In this document: piece after piece, positions 7,268-17,078 of the stretch
Layout of the letters: every line of letters starts with the position of its first letter
Position numbering within the stretch: position 1 is the stretch's first letter
NCBI RefSeq assembly: GCF_000025325.1
Contig: NC_013743.1
Span: forward strand, 3,224,001-3,288,000
DNA length: 64,000 nucleotides
Source of the DNA: Haloterrigena turkmenica DSM 5511
GTDB taxonomy: Archaea; Halobacteriota; Halobacteria; Halobacteriales; Natrialbaceae
Reading direction: 5' to 3'
Program-made: the position numbers and the translations under genes
Notes under the pieces: generated by a model
The model's input: the letters and a program-made list of their open reading frames with translations, nothing else
What the model was told of the DNA's origin: nothing
The model's database searches: none

Positions 7268-10200
7268 ATGTCTGACAAACCAGAATCACGACACGGTACG
7301 GGGAATCGACCGCAGAACGCCGCTGACGGAGCCTCTCGACGGACGTTTCTGAAGGGATCGGCAGTGTCGGCGGGGATGCTGGCCACGGCCGGGTGCTTCG
7401 GGGAACAGTCCGCCACCGGCGGGAACGGGGAGACGACCGAGATGGTCCCCGGTGACGGTGAGCCCGCACCGGGCGGACAGGTCCGACAGTTCACCGTCCA
7501 CGCGATCGAGGCCGACGTCGTCTACAACGCGTTCGGCCTCCACCAGCCCAAGGCCGCGCTCTATGTCCTCGAGGAGAACCTCGTGGAGGCGCTGGCCGCA
7601 TCGGGGGCACCCCCGACGACGCCTTCGCGGACCTGCCGGACGACGCACGCGATAAGAAACGCAAGAAGAAGGACGACCGCCGAGACGATCTCAATAAGAA
7701 GGAGAAGAAGAAGGCGGAGAAGAAACTCGAGACGGCAGACAAAGAGATCGAGGAGGCGAAGAAGCGCAAGGAGAAGGCGAAGAACGACACGGAGCGCAAG
7801 AAGGCGCGGAAGGCACTTCATCGCGCGCGCAAGAAGAAAGCGAAGGCCAAGCGGAAGTTAGGCGACGTCGACACGACGGTTCTCCAGCCGCTGACGATCC
7901 GCGCGAACGCGGGCGATGTGATCGAGATCGAGTTCGTCAATCACCTCGATCGCCACGCCTCGATGCACCAGACGGCACTGCCCTACCAGGTCACCGAGTC
8001 CGACGGCGCGAACGTCGGCTACAACCCGGACACGACCGCGGCACCCGGGGAGACGGTCGGCTACGAGTGGTACGCGACCCACGAGGGAACGCACTTCTTC
8101 CATGACCTCGCCAATCCGGCGTTCGACAGCGCCGACGAGCCGCCGGAGGAGGCCAACCTCGTCTCCCGCGGGCTGTTCGGTTCGATGGTCGTCGAACCGC
8201 CGGAGGCGACGTGGACGCATCCCGAAACGGGTGAGGAACACCGCAGCGGCGTCCGCGCGGACGTCCACATGCCCGGCGAGGACGAGCCGTCGCACCGCGA
8301 GTTCATCCTCCACTACCACACGCCGGAGGGAGTGTATCCGGCCAGCGGCCGGGAACTGACCTGGCCCGGCTCCGACGAACCCCAGACGGTCCACGCGATC
8401 AACTACCGGGCCGATCCGACCGGCATCAGGCTTGGCGAGGAGGGCCTCGAGTTCGTCAACGATCCCGATCCGGATCTCAACGAAATCGAGGAGTACTTCT
8501 ACAACTCCTGGCTGTTCGGCGATCCCGGTGGCGGCGACAACGTTTACCGGACGTATCAGGGCGATCCGGTGAAGATGGTCGCCGTTGGCGCCTCCCACGA
8601 GGAACGCCACTCCCACCACCTCCACGGCCACCGCTGGAAGGAGGTCCAGGAGCGCGAGAACGTCGACACCCTCGACGTGCAGAACCTCGGATTCGGCGGG
8701 ACTCACGAGACGAAACTGGTCACCGCCCACGATGGCGTCGGCTTCTTCGACGTCCGGCCGATCGGCTTCGGGCCCGGTGAAGTGCCCGACCGGCTCGAGG
8801 GCGGGCTGAACCTCGTCGACGACGAGTTAGACCTCAACGGCAATGACGACGACCTCGACGGGATCGCCGACCCGCTCACGACCGTCCGGCCGGAGATGAG
8901 CTGGGAGGAAGCCTTCGACGTCGGCGCCGGCGGCGCACACGGAAGCGCCGGCGATTTCCTGTTCCACTGCCACCTGTTCCCCCACTACGCCGAAGGGATG
9001 TGGGGCAGCATGCGCGTCTACGACAAGGTCCAAGAGGATCTCGAACTCCTCGACGACAACGAGCCGCCGCTGGATCTCGACGACGAGACGCCCGGGTTCC
9101 CGGACTTCATCCCCGGCGAGCAAGGCGAGGAACCGCCGAAACCGCCCTACGACTTCATCCGCGACCCGACGCCCGAAGAGGCCGCGGCGCTCGGGGACAT
9201 CATTCCCGGCGCACCATACACCGATCCTTGCGACCCCGAGATCGCCCCCGAAGAGTTCGGCGGCCCGACCGCCGGGGAGGAAGCGCCCGTGCGCGAGTAC
9301 GACATCGTCGCGCTCCCAGCCGAACTCGTCTACAACGACGCCGGCGATCACGACCCCGAGGGACAGGTGTACGTCCTCGAGGAGGACGTCGCGGACGTGC
9401 TGACGGGGAAGATGAACCCCGAGCCGCTGGTGATCCGCGCGAACGTCGGCGAGTGCGTCGAAATCACGCTGACGAACCTGATGCCCGACGGGCGCTCGAA
9501 CCACATCCACTTCGTCTCCTACGACGTGCTCGGCTCGGACTCGCTCGCCAACGGCTACAACTACGCTCAAGGGGCCGAGCCCGGCGGTCAGATGAGCTAC
9601 CGCTGGTACGCCGACGAGGAAGGGACGATCTTCTTCCACGACCACATTCAGGGGGTCGACGAGATTATGCACGGCCACTTCGCCACGCTGATCGTCGAAC
9701 CCGAGGACTCCGAGTGGCTCGATCCCCACACCGGCGACCCGATCGAGGCCGGCACGCAGGCGATCGTCACGCAGCAGGACGGCGAGGACTTCCGCGAGTT
9801 CGCGCTGCTGTACCACGACTTCGCGCCGCTGCGCAACCGGCGGGGCGAGTTCGTCAACGAACTCGAGGAGCACAATCAGAACGCGGGCGTGATGGCGATC
9901 AACTACCGGAACGCGCCCTACTACCGCCGCGGACCCGACCCCGACCCGGCGTACGTCCACAGCTCCTACGTCCACGGCGATCCGCCCACGCCGGTACTCG
10001 AGGCCTACGACAGCGACCCGGTGCGGATCCGCCTGGTCCACGCCGCCTACGAGGAGCAGCACAACTTCTTCATCGACGGCGTGCAGCCGAATCCCGCCGG
10101 CGTGAGACCAGAGGATACGGTCTCGCAGGCCGTCCACGTCGCCGAAGCGTTCACGTTCATGCTCGAGGCGGACGCCGACGAGCTGCCAAACCCGGACGGC

Positions 10201-12348
10201 CTCCCGGTCTACGATCACCTCTACGGCTCGGGGGTCGTCGACGACCTCTGGGACGGCATGTGGGGTGTCCACCGCGTCTTCGACGCGGCGGTCGACCACC
10301 TGCAGCCGCTGCCCGACCGCGGCACGCCCGACGGCGAAATCACCGAGGAGCAACTGCGCGAGATGGGTCACCCAGCGCCGTTCCTCGACTGGGAGGAGCT
10401 GGGCCGCAAAGCGTGGCTCACCTACCCCGAGGACGTCCAGCGGAAGTACGACCTCGGCAAGCACGCCCTCGACGAGCAGTGGCAGCGCGACCTGGTCGAG
10501 GCGTTCGAGAAAACCAAGCACGAGGGACTCCTCTCGAAGCTCCTTCGCGGCGACCTCCGGCTCGAGGATATCCTCGCGGCGCTCGGGTTCACGCGCAAGG
10601 AACTGAAACACGAGACGGATATCGATCCGAAGAAGCTGAAAAAGCGCCTCGAGCAGTTCGACGGCGTGGGACGGGTCGACAAGCCGCCGTTCCCGGCGGA
10701 CAAGCCTGCCCGTCAGAACCCCAACGTCGGGGAGATTCCGCCCGTGGCACCAGATCCGGGCGATCCGTGCCCCGACGATGCGATCGTCCGGGAGTACGAC
10801 GTGACCGTCTTCCAGACGGACATCGAGTTCAACGAGTACGGCGACCACGACCCACACGGGATCGTGTTCGCGCTCGACGAACACGTCGACGAGATCCGGG
10901 CCGGCGAGCGGCCACCGACGCCGTTGACGCTCCGCGCGAACGAGGGCGACTGCGTCCAGATCAACCTCACCAACGAGTTGCCGGTCGACTTCACCCCCGA
11001 GCACGCCCACCCGGAGATGCGGACCCGCGAGCAGGACCTGAACATCGAGTGGGAGGAGTCTAACCGGACCTCGCTCAGTCCCCAACGGCTCGAGATGGAC
11101 ATCCAGGGCTCGGGGGGCGTGACCGTCGGCTTCAACTTCGACCAGACGATCCCGCCGGGGGAGACGATCACGTATCGGTGGTTCGCCGACGAGCTAATCG
11201 GCACGTCCATCCTGTGGGACTTCGCCGATATCCGCGGCCACCGCCATCACGGTGCCTTCGGCCACCTGCACGTCGAGCCCGAGGGCTCGATCTGGCTCGA
11301 TCCCGCCACGGCCGAGCCGCTGGCCGACCACGGTGATCGGTTCGCGCCGTCGATGACGACCGAGAGCATCATCGTGCCCGACGACGGCCCGGCGTTCCGC
11401 GAGTTCCCGCTGTCGTTCAGCGACGGGCGGTACATCATCAACCGCAACGATCCAGACGACTGCGTCGTGCCGCCGGGACCAGACGACGAGGCAGACGCGC
11501 CGTGTAACCAGATCCCGGACGATCCGGAGGATCAGGGATACATGGCGATCAACAACCGCGCGGAGCCGTTCATCCGCCGGTTCCAGACCGGGCCTGACGC
11601 ACAGCACCTCGTCTTCGACTCCGACACCCACGGCGATCCGGCGACGCCCGTGGCGAACGCGTTCGTGGACGATCCGGTCCGCTTCCGCGTCAGCCACACC
11701 GCCGACAAGGCCCGCGGCCTCGACTTCCACCTCGCCGCCCACCAGTGGCTCCGCAACCAGGACATCCCCGAGTCCGAGATCATCAGCGTCAGCGATCAGT
11801 TCATGCCCGGCAAGGCGCGCGACGTCGATCCGCTTGGCGGTGCCGGCGGGCTGGTCGACAGCGTCGGTGACCACATCTACATGGAAACGAAGATGCGCCG
11901 GCGCCTCGAGGCCGGCGCCTGGGGCATCTTCCGCGTCGGCGAGGACGACGGCGACTTCGCCGAACCCGTCCAACCGCTGCCGGACCGCGTGAAGAAGAAG
12001 CGCCTCGACCCGCGGGACCGACAGGGCTGGACCGTCGCCTCCGGCGACTGCAACGGCAACGGCGAGACGGACGTCCTGATCGGCGTCCCCGACAGTCGCG
12101 TCGGCGGCATCGACGCTGGGGCCGCGTACCTGTTCTACGGCCCGGTCGACGAGACGGCGATCACCGATCTGGCCGACGCCGACGTCCAGTTCGTCGGCAA
12201 GCCGGGCAAGCGCGTCGGGACCGACGTCCACATCGGCGATAAGTCGATCTACCTCGACACGAAGGGGAAGAAGGCCCGGTACGTCTTCGACGGGACGAAG
12301 ACGCTCCGGGGTTCGATCAGCGTCGACGACGCCGACCGAAAGAACTGA
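7268..12348 (+). CDS. Giant multicopper oxidase lipoprotein (three cupredoxin units), frameshifted
   Basis: Tat lipoprotein start: RRTFLKG at residues 24-30 and lipobox ATAGC with Cys43, so it is exported and lipid-anchored. The frame breaks at 7603-7607: a G5 run that would need six Gs to join residues 1-113 to the rest (about 1,690 residues in all). Three homologous units, each beginning with a phrase like REYD(I/V)...(V/I)(Y/E)N(D/E)..GDHDP, start near 7484, 9292 and 10792. Unit 1 keeps the copper motifs: HFFHD (8092-8106), HSHHLHGH (8608-8631) and HCHLFPHYAEGM (8964-9000). Unit 2 keeps HIHF and HDH but lost the HCH motif; unit 3 has lost most. A Lys-rich coiled segment interrupts unit 1 (7648-7860). 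The C-terminus (about 12030-12345) has one FG-GAP-like repeat (GDCNGNGETDVLIGVPD). Six cupredoxin domains recall MnxG or ceruloplasmin-like oxidases; metal or phenol oxidation is inference. Confidence 0.82.
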
Positions 12349-12413
12349 TCGGTCGCGCGACCGTCGACACGCCCGTCCGAAGTTATTTTTCGCTGTTACG
12401 TCGATATCTCTGC

Positions 12414-12614
12414 ATGGAACAACGACGGTGTCCCGACTGTGGCGTGACGATGGAACCTGTTCCCGTTCGCGACGGTGAGAGCATGGGGCTCTCGATTGCG
12501 ACCGGCGAGCGAGAGGGGCTACTGGGCAAACTCGGGTTCAAGAACAGGGCGAAACTGCAGGGCGTCTGCTGCCCCGAGTGTCAGCTCGTTCGGTTGTACG
12601 CCGAGGAGGAGTGA
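12414..12614 (+). CDS. Small zinc-ribbon protein
   Basis: 66 residues with two CxxC knuckles, CPDCG at residues 6-10 and CCPEC near residues 51-55, separated by a loop rich in Gly, Lys and Glu (GLLGKLGFKN). This is a one-zinc ribbon, common among short haloarchaeal proteins of unknown role. A T-rich stretch (AGTTATTTTT, 12381-12390) between the oxidase stop and this gene could end the upstream transcript or form part of this promoter. The gene converges with trm1, whose stop is 38 bases away. Confidence 0.75.
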   Translation: MEQRRCPDCGVTMEPVPVRDGESMGLSIATGEREGLLGKLGFKNRAKLQGVCCPECQLVRLYAEEE

Positions 12615-12651
12615 CGCCCTCGAGTCGACGGGTCTGGGACTCGAGTCAGAA

Positions 12652-13773
12652 CTACTCGAGGCTGCCTTCGGTCGCCGCTCGGATCTCGCCGACGCTCGCG
12701 TCGGTCTTGAACGTCGTCCCGCCGTAGTGTGCCGGCGAGGCCGCGTGGCCTGCATCCCGAAGATCGGCCAGGAAGTCGTCCATCGCGTTCGCGGGCAGCC
12801 CCCAGTTCTTGCAGAGCTTGTGCTGGTCGTAGTGCGTGGGTTCGTCGAGCTCCGCCTCGAGGGTTTCGCAGAGCTCTCGCGACTTCTCGGCGGTGCCGAA
12901 CGAGTCGGGAACCGCCGCGCGGACGTCAGCGACGAACTCGGTGTCCTGAACCGGACCGAGCCAGACCGGGCCGGCGGTGAGCAGGCGCTCGCCGCCACAG
13001 TGGGGACAGCGCTCGAGCGGGTCGGCGACCTGTCCGTGTTCGGTCTCGCGGTAGAGGCAGTCCTCGCAGTGGTAGACGTGCCCGAGGTGCTCGAGGGCGG
13101 CGTCGGCCGCGCTCGCCTTCCGGTCGAGTTCGAGGTAGGTCCGGACGTAGTGGCTGGTCGCGTGGGTCAGGATCGGCTCGACGCCGACGTCGAAGCGGGC
13201 CCCGCTGCGGGCGAGCGCGGAGATGAGAATTCGGACGCCCATCTCGGGATGATAGTCGGTGTTCTGGGGCACCGCGCTGTAGGAACGGACGCCGCTATTG
13301 AAGTGAGCGCCACACAGCGGCGCGGTGTCGGTCGCCGTCACGCAGAGGAGGTCTCGACAGCGGGCGAAGGCCGCGTCGGCGAAGGGCATCGGCGTCCCGT
13401 AGGGATCAAGGTCGATCACGTCGAACAGCTCGTCGTGCATAAGCGCGTTGACGTTGCGGTGCTCGACGCGCGCCTCGTCCGCGAGGTCGTTTCGCTCGAG
13501 GTTCTCCCGCGCGAGATCGACGGCGTCTTCCTCGAGATCGCAGCAGGTGACGTCCCAGCCGTCGGCGGCCGCGCGGATCCCGCGGACCCCGCTGGCGGTC
13601 ATCGCGTCCAGGTAGCTCTCGGCGCGCTCCTCGCGCTCGCGAAAGGTCCGCAGCGTCGCGATCGTCAGGTCCCGGTTCAGCTCCTGTCTGGGGTTGTAGA
13701 ACACCGACTCCTCGACGCCCTCGGTCTGTTCGCCGGGGACCTCGAGATCGATCCCGCCCTCGGTGACGCGCAT
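12652..13773 (-). CDS. trm1: tRNA (guanine(26)-N2)-dimethyltransferase
   Basis: 373 residues, full family length. Makes N2,N2-dimethylguanosine at position 26 of tRNA using S-adenosylmethionine. Seen: N-terminal EGGIDLE...[12 protein letters not shown], the SAM-binding [14 protein letters not shown], the catalytic-type motif DLDPYGTP, and a C-terminal zinc-binding segment (CEDC, CPHCGG) typical of archaeal Trm1. Start ATG at 13773. Monocistronic, with a 357-bp gap upstream. Confidence 0.95.
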   Translation of the reverse strand: MRVTEGGIDLEVPGEQTEGVEESVFYNPRQELNRDLTIATLRTFREREERAESYLDAMTASGVRGIRAAADGWDVTCCDLEEDAVDLARENLERNDLADEARVEHRNVNALMHDELFDVIDLDPYGTPMPFADAAFARCRDLLCVTATDTAPLCGAHFNSGVRSYSAVPQNTDYHPEMGVRILISALARSGARFDVGVEPILTHATSHYVRTYLELDRKASAADAALEHLGHVYHCEDCLYRETEHGQVADPLERCPHCGGERLLTAGPVWLGPVQDTEFVADVRAAVPDSFGTAEKSRELCETLEAELDEPTHYDQHKLCKNWGLPANAMDDFLADLRDAGHAASPAHYGGTTFKTDASVGEIRAATEGSLE

Positions 13774-14130
13774 ACCCCCTGTCGACGGGCGACCGCGAAA
13801 AACGCCGTGGTCTGTACCGGGGCCGCCGATCCCTGAAACGAAACTCGAGACGAATATCCACTCTCGGCAGTAATCGCTGCTTACCGGGCGTCACCGCTGT
13901 TTTGCGGGTTTTCTCGAGACGCTCATTCGAGATACGCCCGTCCACCAACCCCCGATATAACCGCGTAATCGTCGCTGAAAGCGGCGCTTTCGTTACCGAC
14001 TCAGTGGAAAACGTTTTGTACCCGACGATGCTGTCGTTGCAATAACGATGTCTTGGGATAGCGTACCACAAAGTGATGTGCGATCGCGCACCGACGCGAC
14101 CACGAGGAGTCGAACGGAGCGGATCCGTCC
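13774..14130. other. 357-bp intergenic region upstream of trm1 and amidotransferase
   Basis: Divergent promoter region. A 28-codon reading frame (ATG 14048, stop 14132-14134) ends in a GTGA overlap with the amidotransferase start and is described among the findings. Otherwise no gene, repeat or RNA was recognised. Confidence 0.5.
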
Positions 14131-14967
14131 GTGATCGACCCGTCGGCCGACGATCGGCTCCGGATCGCCCTGCTGAACGCGGCGCACAAACGCGAGAGCA
14201 CGCGACGGAACTTCGAGCGGGAACTCGACGCGGAGCTCGTCGAGTTTCACTGTCCCTCCGGCGAACTCCCCGACACGTTCGACTTCGACGCCTGCGTCGT
14301 CACCGGCTCGAGCGCCTCCGTCTACTGGGATCGGCCGTGGATCGGCGCGTTAAAGGAGTGGGTCGGCGAGGCCGTCGCGGCCGGACTGCCGTTTCTGGGC
14401 GTCTGTTACGGCCACCAACTGCTCGCGGACGTCCTCGGCGGCCGCGTCGAGGACATGGGCGAGTACGAGATCGGCTACCGGGCCGTCGAACACGACGGAG
14501 CGAACCGGCTGCTGACCGGCGTCGGCGAGGAGTTCACCGTCTTCACCACCCACTCCGACCGCGTGGCCGCGGCGCCGCCGGACGCGACGGTGTTCGCCAG
14601 AAACGAGTACGGCATCCACGGCTTCCGGCGAGACCGCGTCTTCGGCGTCCAGTTCCACCCCGAGTACGACATGACGACGGCCGAGCGCGTGACCGCCGGG
14701 AAAGACGGCGACCTCGAGCCCGAGCGGATTCAGTCCGTCCTCGAGGGTATCGACGCCGAGCGCTACGAGACCGCCTGCGAGGCCAAACGGCTGTTCGACA
14801 ACTTCGTCGGGTTCGTCCGCGAACAGCGGTCCGTCGAGTGCGGCGCCGACGTCGCCGGTACGGATGCCGCCGCGACCGTCGGCGAGGCGTTCGTCGACGC
14901 CGACGCTACTGGCGCTACGGCCGAATCGCCTCTGGAATCGTCGGTCGACTCGAGCCGGTCGTCCTGA
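14131..14967 (+). CDS. Class-I glutamine amidotransferase domain protein
   Basis: 278 residues starting at GTG 14131. A GATase1 fold with nucleophile Cys in GVCYGHQ (about residue 91) and His-Glu in QFHPEYD (about residue 177), so the triad is complete. It resembles stand-alone GMP-synthase-like amidotransferases that hydrolyse glutamine or gamma-glutamyl compounds; the partner or substrate is unknown. The C-terminal 60 residues are acidic and Ala/Ser-rich without clear fold. The start is supported by homology-like onset (LRIALLNAAHKRE) and by its GTGA overlap with a short upstream frame; no in-frame ATG exists nearby. Confidence 0.85.
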   Translation: MIDPSADDRLRIALLNAAHKRESTRRNFERELDAELVEFHCPSGELPDTFDFDACVVTGSSASVYWDRPWIGALKEWVGEAVAAGLPFLGVCYGHQLLADVLGGRVEDMGEYEIGYRAVEHDGANRLLTGVGEEFTVFTTHSDRVAAAPPDATVFARNEYGIHGFRRDRVFGVQFHPEYDMTTAERVTAGKDGDLEPERIQSVLEGIDAERYETACEAKRLFDNFVGFVREQRSVECGADVAGTDAAATVGEAFVDADATGATAESPLESSVDSSRSS

Positions 14968-15061
14968 GCCCTCGCCTCGAGCCAAGGCACGGCCGCGGTC
15001 CGAGTCACCGTGCGGGCCGTTCGAAGCGGTCGAAAGCGGCTCGAGCCGGCGTCAGCGCGGC

Positions 15062-16288
15062 TCACTCGTCGCGGTCGGTGGCCGCCGGCAGCGTCACCGA
15101 GAACGTCGACCCCTCGCCGGGTTCGGAGTCGACCCAGATCTCCCCGCCGTGGCGCTCGACGATGCGCTCACAGAGCGCGAGTCCGAGTCCGGTCCCGTCG
15201 TACTCCTCGCGGCCGTGGAGCCGCTGGAAGAGGTCAAAGACGCGGTCGGCGTCGGCCGGGTCGATACCGATGCCGTCGTCGGCGACCGAGATCGTCCACT
15301 CCGAGTCGATCTGCTCCGGATTGGCCCGCTCCGCGGCGGCTCGCTCCGCGATAACGCGGACCCGCGGCGGCTCGTCACCGCTGTACTCGAGCGCGTTGGA
15401 CACCAGGTTCTGGAAGAGCTGGCGCAACTGATGGACGTCGCCCTCGACGCGGGGCATCTCCCCGACGTCGACCGTCGCGTCGGTCTCGGCGATCTGCACT
15501 TCGAGATCCGTCAGCACGTCCTCGAACACCGCCTCGAGATCGACGGGTTCGAACGGATCGCCCTGCGTCTCGACCCGCGAGTACGCGAGCAGGGCGTCGA
15601 TCATCTCGCGCATCCGCTCGGCGCCGTCGACCGCGTAGGCGATGAACTCCTCGCCGTCCTCGTCGAGGTCGTCGCCGTACCGGCGCTCGACGAGTGAGAG
15701 ATAGCTCGTAATCATCCGCAGGGGCTCCTGTAAGTCGTGACTGGCGGCGTAGGCGAACTGCTCGAGCCGTTCGTTCGACGCCTCGAACTCGCGGTTGGCC
15801 GTCTCGAGTTGTTCGACCGTTTCGTCAAGTTCCGCCTTGATTCGTCGCAGTTCCCTGTTGCGGCGTCGAATCTCGAACGCGCGGGTTTTGGCCAGTGCGT
15901 CGTGGATCCCGACGCCGAAGCCGGCGACGCTGCCGAACGCCGTGAGGACCAGCGCCGCTCGGAACGGTTCGCTGACGCTCTCGGCTGGCTCGAGCTGATA
16001 GAGCACGAGGATGCCGAGCAGCAGTCCGGCCCCGCCGATCGCCCAGCGGCCGATCGTGGGGTAGTACTCGGGACGGATGTCGGTCCGCGGCAACCGATAG
16101 CCGGCGTAGAGCAACACCAGCCCGGGGACGCCGATGAAGCTGGCGACGAGCGCGACGTTCGACGTCGAGCCGCCGTCGGTCAGTCGCTGGGCCGCCCACG
16201 CGACCGCGAAGGTGACGTACAGCGCGCCGAGGAGTGTGATCGTCACTCGACCACCGAGTGCGGACGGAACTCTAGTCCGACTGCCCAT
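15062..16288 (-). CDS. Membrane sensor histidine kinase
   Basis: 408 residues. Four hydrophobic helices (about 14-35, 45-66, 82-100, 110-130) with no extracellular or PAS domain, then a coiled coil (RRIKAELDETVEQLETANRE), a HisKA domain with phospho-acceptor His184 in YAASHDLQEPL, and a HATPase_c domain with N box, DDGIGIDP (G1) and DGTGLGLAL (G2). The short membrane sensor suggests it senses a membrane state or a partner protein. No response regulator is adjacent. The promoter region is shared with the divergent SWIM gene (start 16384). Confidence 0.92.
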   Translation of the reverse strand: MGSRTRVPSALGGRVTITLLGALYVTFAVAWAAQRLTDGGSTSNVALVASFIGVPGLVLLYAGYRLPRTDIRPEYYPTIGRWAIGGAGLLLGILVLYQLEPAESVSEPFRAALVLTAFGSVAGFGVGIHDALAKTRAFEIRRRNRELRRIKAELDETVEQLETANREFEASNERLEQFAYAASHDLQEPLRMITSYLSLVERRYGDDLDEDGEEFIAYAVDGAERMREMIDALLAYSRVETQGDPFEPVDLEAVFEDVLTDLEVQIAETDATVDVGEMPRVEGDVHQLRQLFQNLVSNALEYSGDEPPRVRVIAERAAAERANPEQIDSEWTISVADDGIGIDPADADRVFDLFQRLHGREEYDGTGLGLALCERIVERHGGEIWVDSEPGEGSTFSVTLPAATDRDE

Positions 16289-16383
16289 TGGTGCTACTGG
16301 GGTCGGACGCTATTTTTGGCTTGCGACGAGGCCCTCGGCGCGACAACCAAACCGATTTTACAGTTCGGCGCACAGTTGCGGTC

Positions 16384-16740
16384 GTGCCGAAGGCCAACCC
16401 AGTCGAGCGATGGCAGGCGGATCTCGAGGAGGCCGGCGAACTCACGCCCGAGATCGTCGATCGGATCTCGAGGGTCCACGGCGACCGCGGGGTCCGCGCG
16501 ATCGAGGCGGTCGGCGAGAACCGGGTGAAGGCCTACCGCGATTTCACGATCGTCGTCGGCTACGACGACGAGTACATCGTCGAGGACGGCGGCTGTACCT
16601 GCAAGGACAGCGAGTACAACCTCGACGACGACGATCCGACCGAGCAGTGCTGGCACGCCTTGGCCGTCGCCATCGCCCGCCGAGTTGGCCACGTCGACTA
16701 CCACGACATGTGGTACTCGGAGGTTCGCGAACTGCTCTGA
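16384..16740 (+). CDS. SWIM zinc-finger protein
   Basis: 118 residues beginning at GTG 16384 (VPKANPVERWQ). The SWIM pattern CxC...CxH is present as CTCKDSEYN...QCWH near residues 77-98. SWIM fingers bind zinc and act in protein or DNA contacts; in archaea such short SWIM proteins are often linked to RecA-family or DNA-repair contexts, but nothing adjacent supports that here. The frame is open further upstream to 16288 but that extension overlaps the histidine-kinase promoter and lacks acidic coding character. Confidence 0.8.
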   Translation: MPKANPVERWQADLEEAGELTPEIVDRISRVHGDRGVRAIEAVGENRVKAYRDFTIVVGYDDEYIVEDGGCTCKDSEYNLDDDDPTEQCWHALAVAIARRVGHVDYHDMWYSEVRELL

Positions 16741-16803
16741 AACTCGTGCCAAGTTAGTCTTCTCTCAGAGCACCCTGTCAGACGCCCACTATCGCCTCGG
16801 GTT

Positions 16804-16991
16804 TACTACCGTGCGGTGGCGCGCGCTGAACTGCGTCGAACGAAGAGTGAGACGCAGTTCGAAGCCGTGCGAGGTCTTCGCGAACCTGTGAGTGAAGGTC
16901 TGGAAGTCGCGAAGCGCCTTCCTCTGGATGAGCGAGCGTAGCGAGCGAATCGGTTGGGGAGGAAGTGGCAATCCCCGTTGCCACGGTAGTA
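16804..16991. mobile_element. 188-bp hairpin-rich element with terminal inverted repeats (MITE-like)
   Basis: Bounded by TACTACCGTG (16804-16813) and its exact reverse complement CACGGTAGTA (16982-16991). Inside are four consecutive stem-loops: GAACTGCGTC/GACGCAGTTC (16828-16837 and 16851-16860), CTTCGCGA/TCGCGAAG (16876-16883 and 16907-16914), CTTCCTC/GAGGAAG (16918-16924 and 16959-16965) and GGCAA/TTGCC (16967-16971 and 16978-16982). No convincing protein is encoded. Terminal repeats plus small size fit a miniature inverted-repeat element; a structured RNA is the alternative. No clear target-site duplication was seen. It fills most of the 338-bp gap between the SWIM gene and orc1. Confidence 0.55.
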
Positions 16992-17078
16992 GAACAATTC
17001 TCGAGTCATCCTCCGTTCGCCTCGAGTCTCGTTCGATAGGTTTTCGTTCGCCTCGAGACGTACCGCCGAAAATCGCTG

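Noticed and set aside
8827-11085. Very long minus-strand frame opposite the oxidase
   Set aside because: Composition (V, L, D, R) is the complement of the oxidase codons; no domain is recognisable, and the plus strand has clear cupredoxin motifs.
12475-13836. Plus-strand frame opposite trm1
   Set aside because: Trm1 motifs on the minus strand are unambiguous and the plus frame is low in acidic residues and has no family pattern.
16804-16991. Small minus-strand frames within the hairpin element
   Set aside because: They follow the hairpins, lack acidic composition and are not conserved in codon pattern; treated as non-coding.
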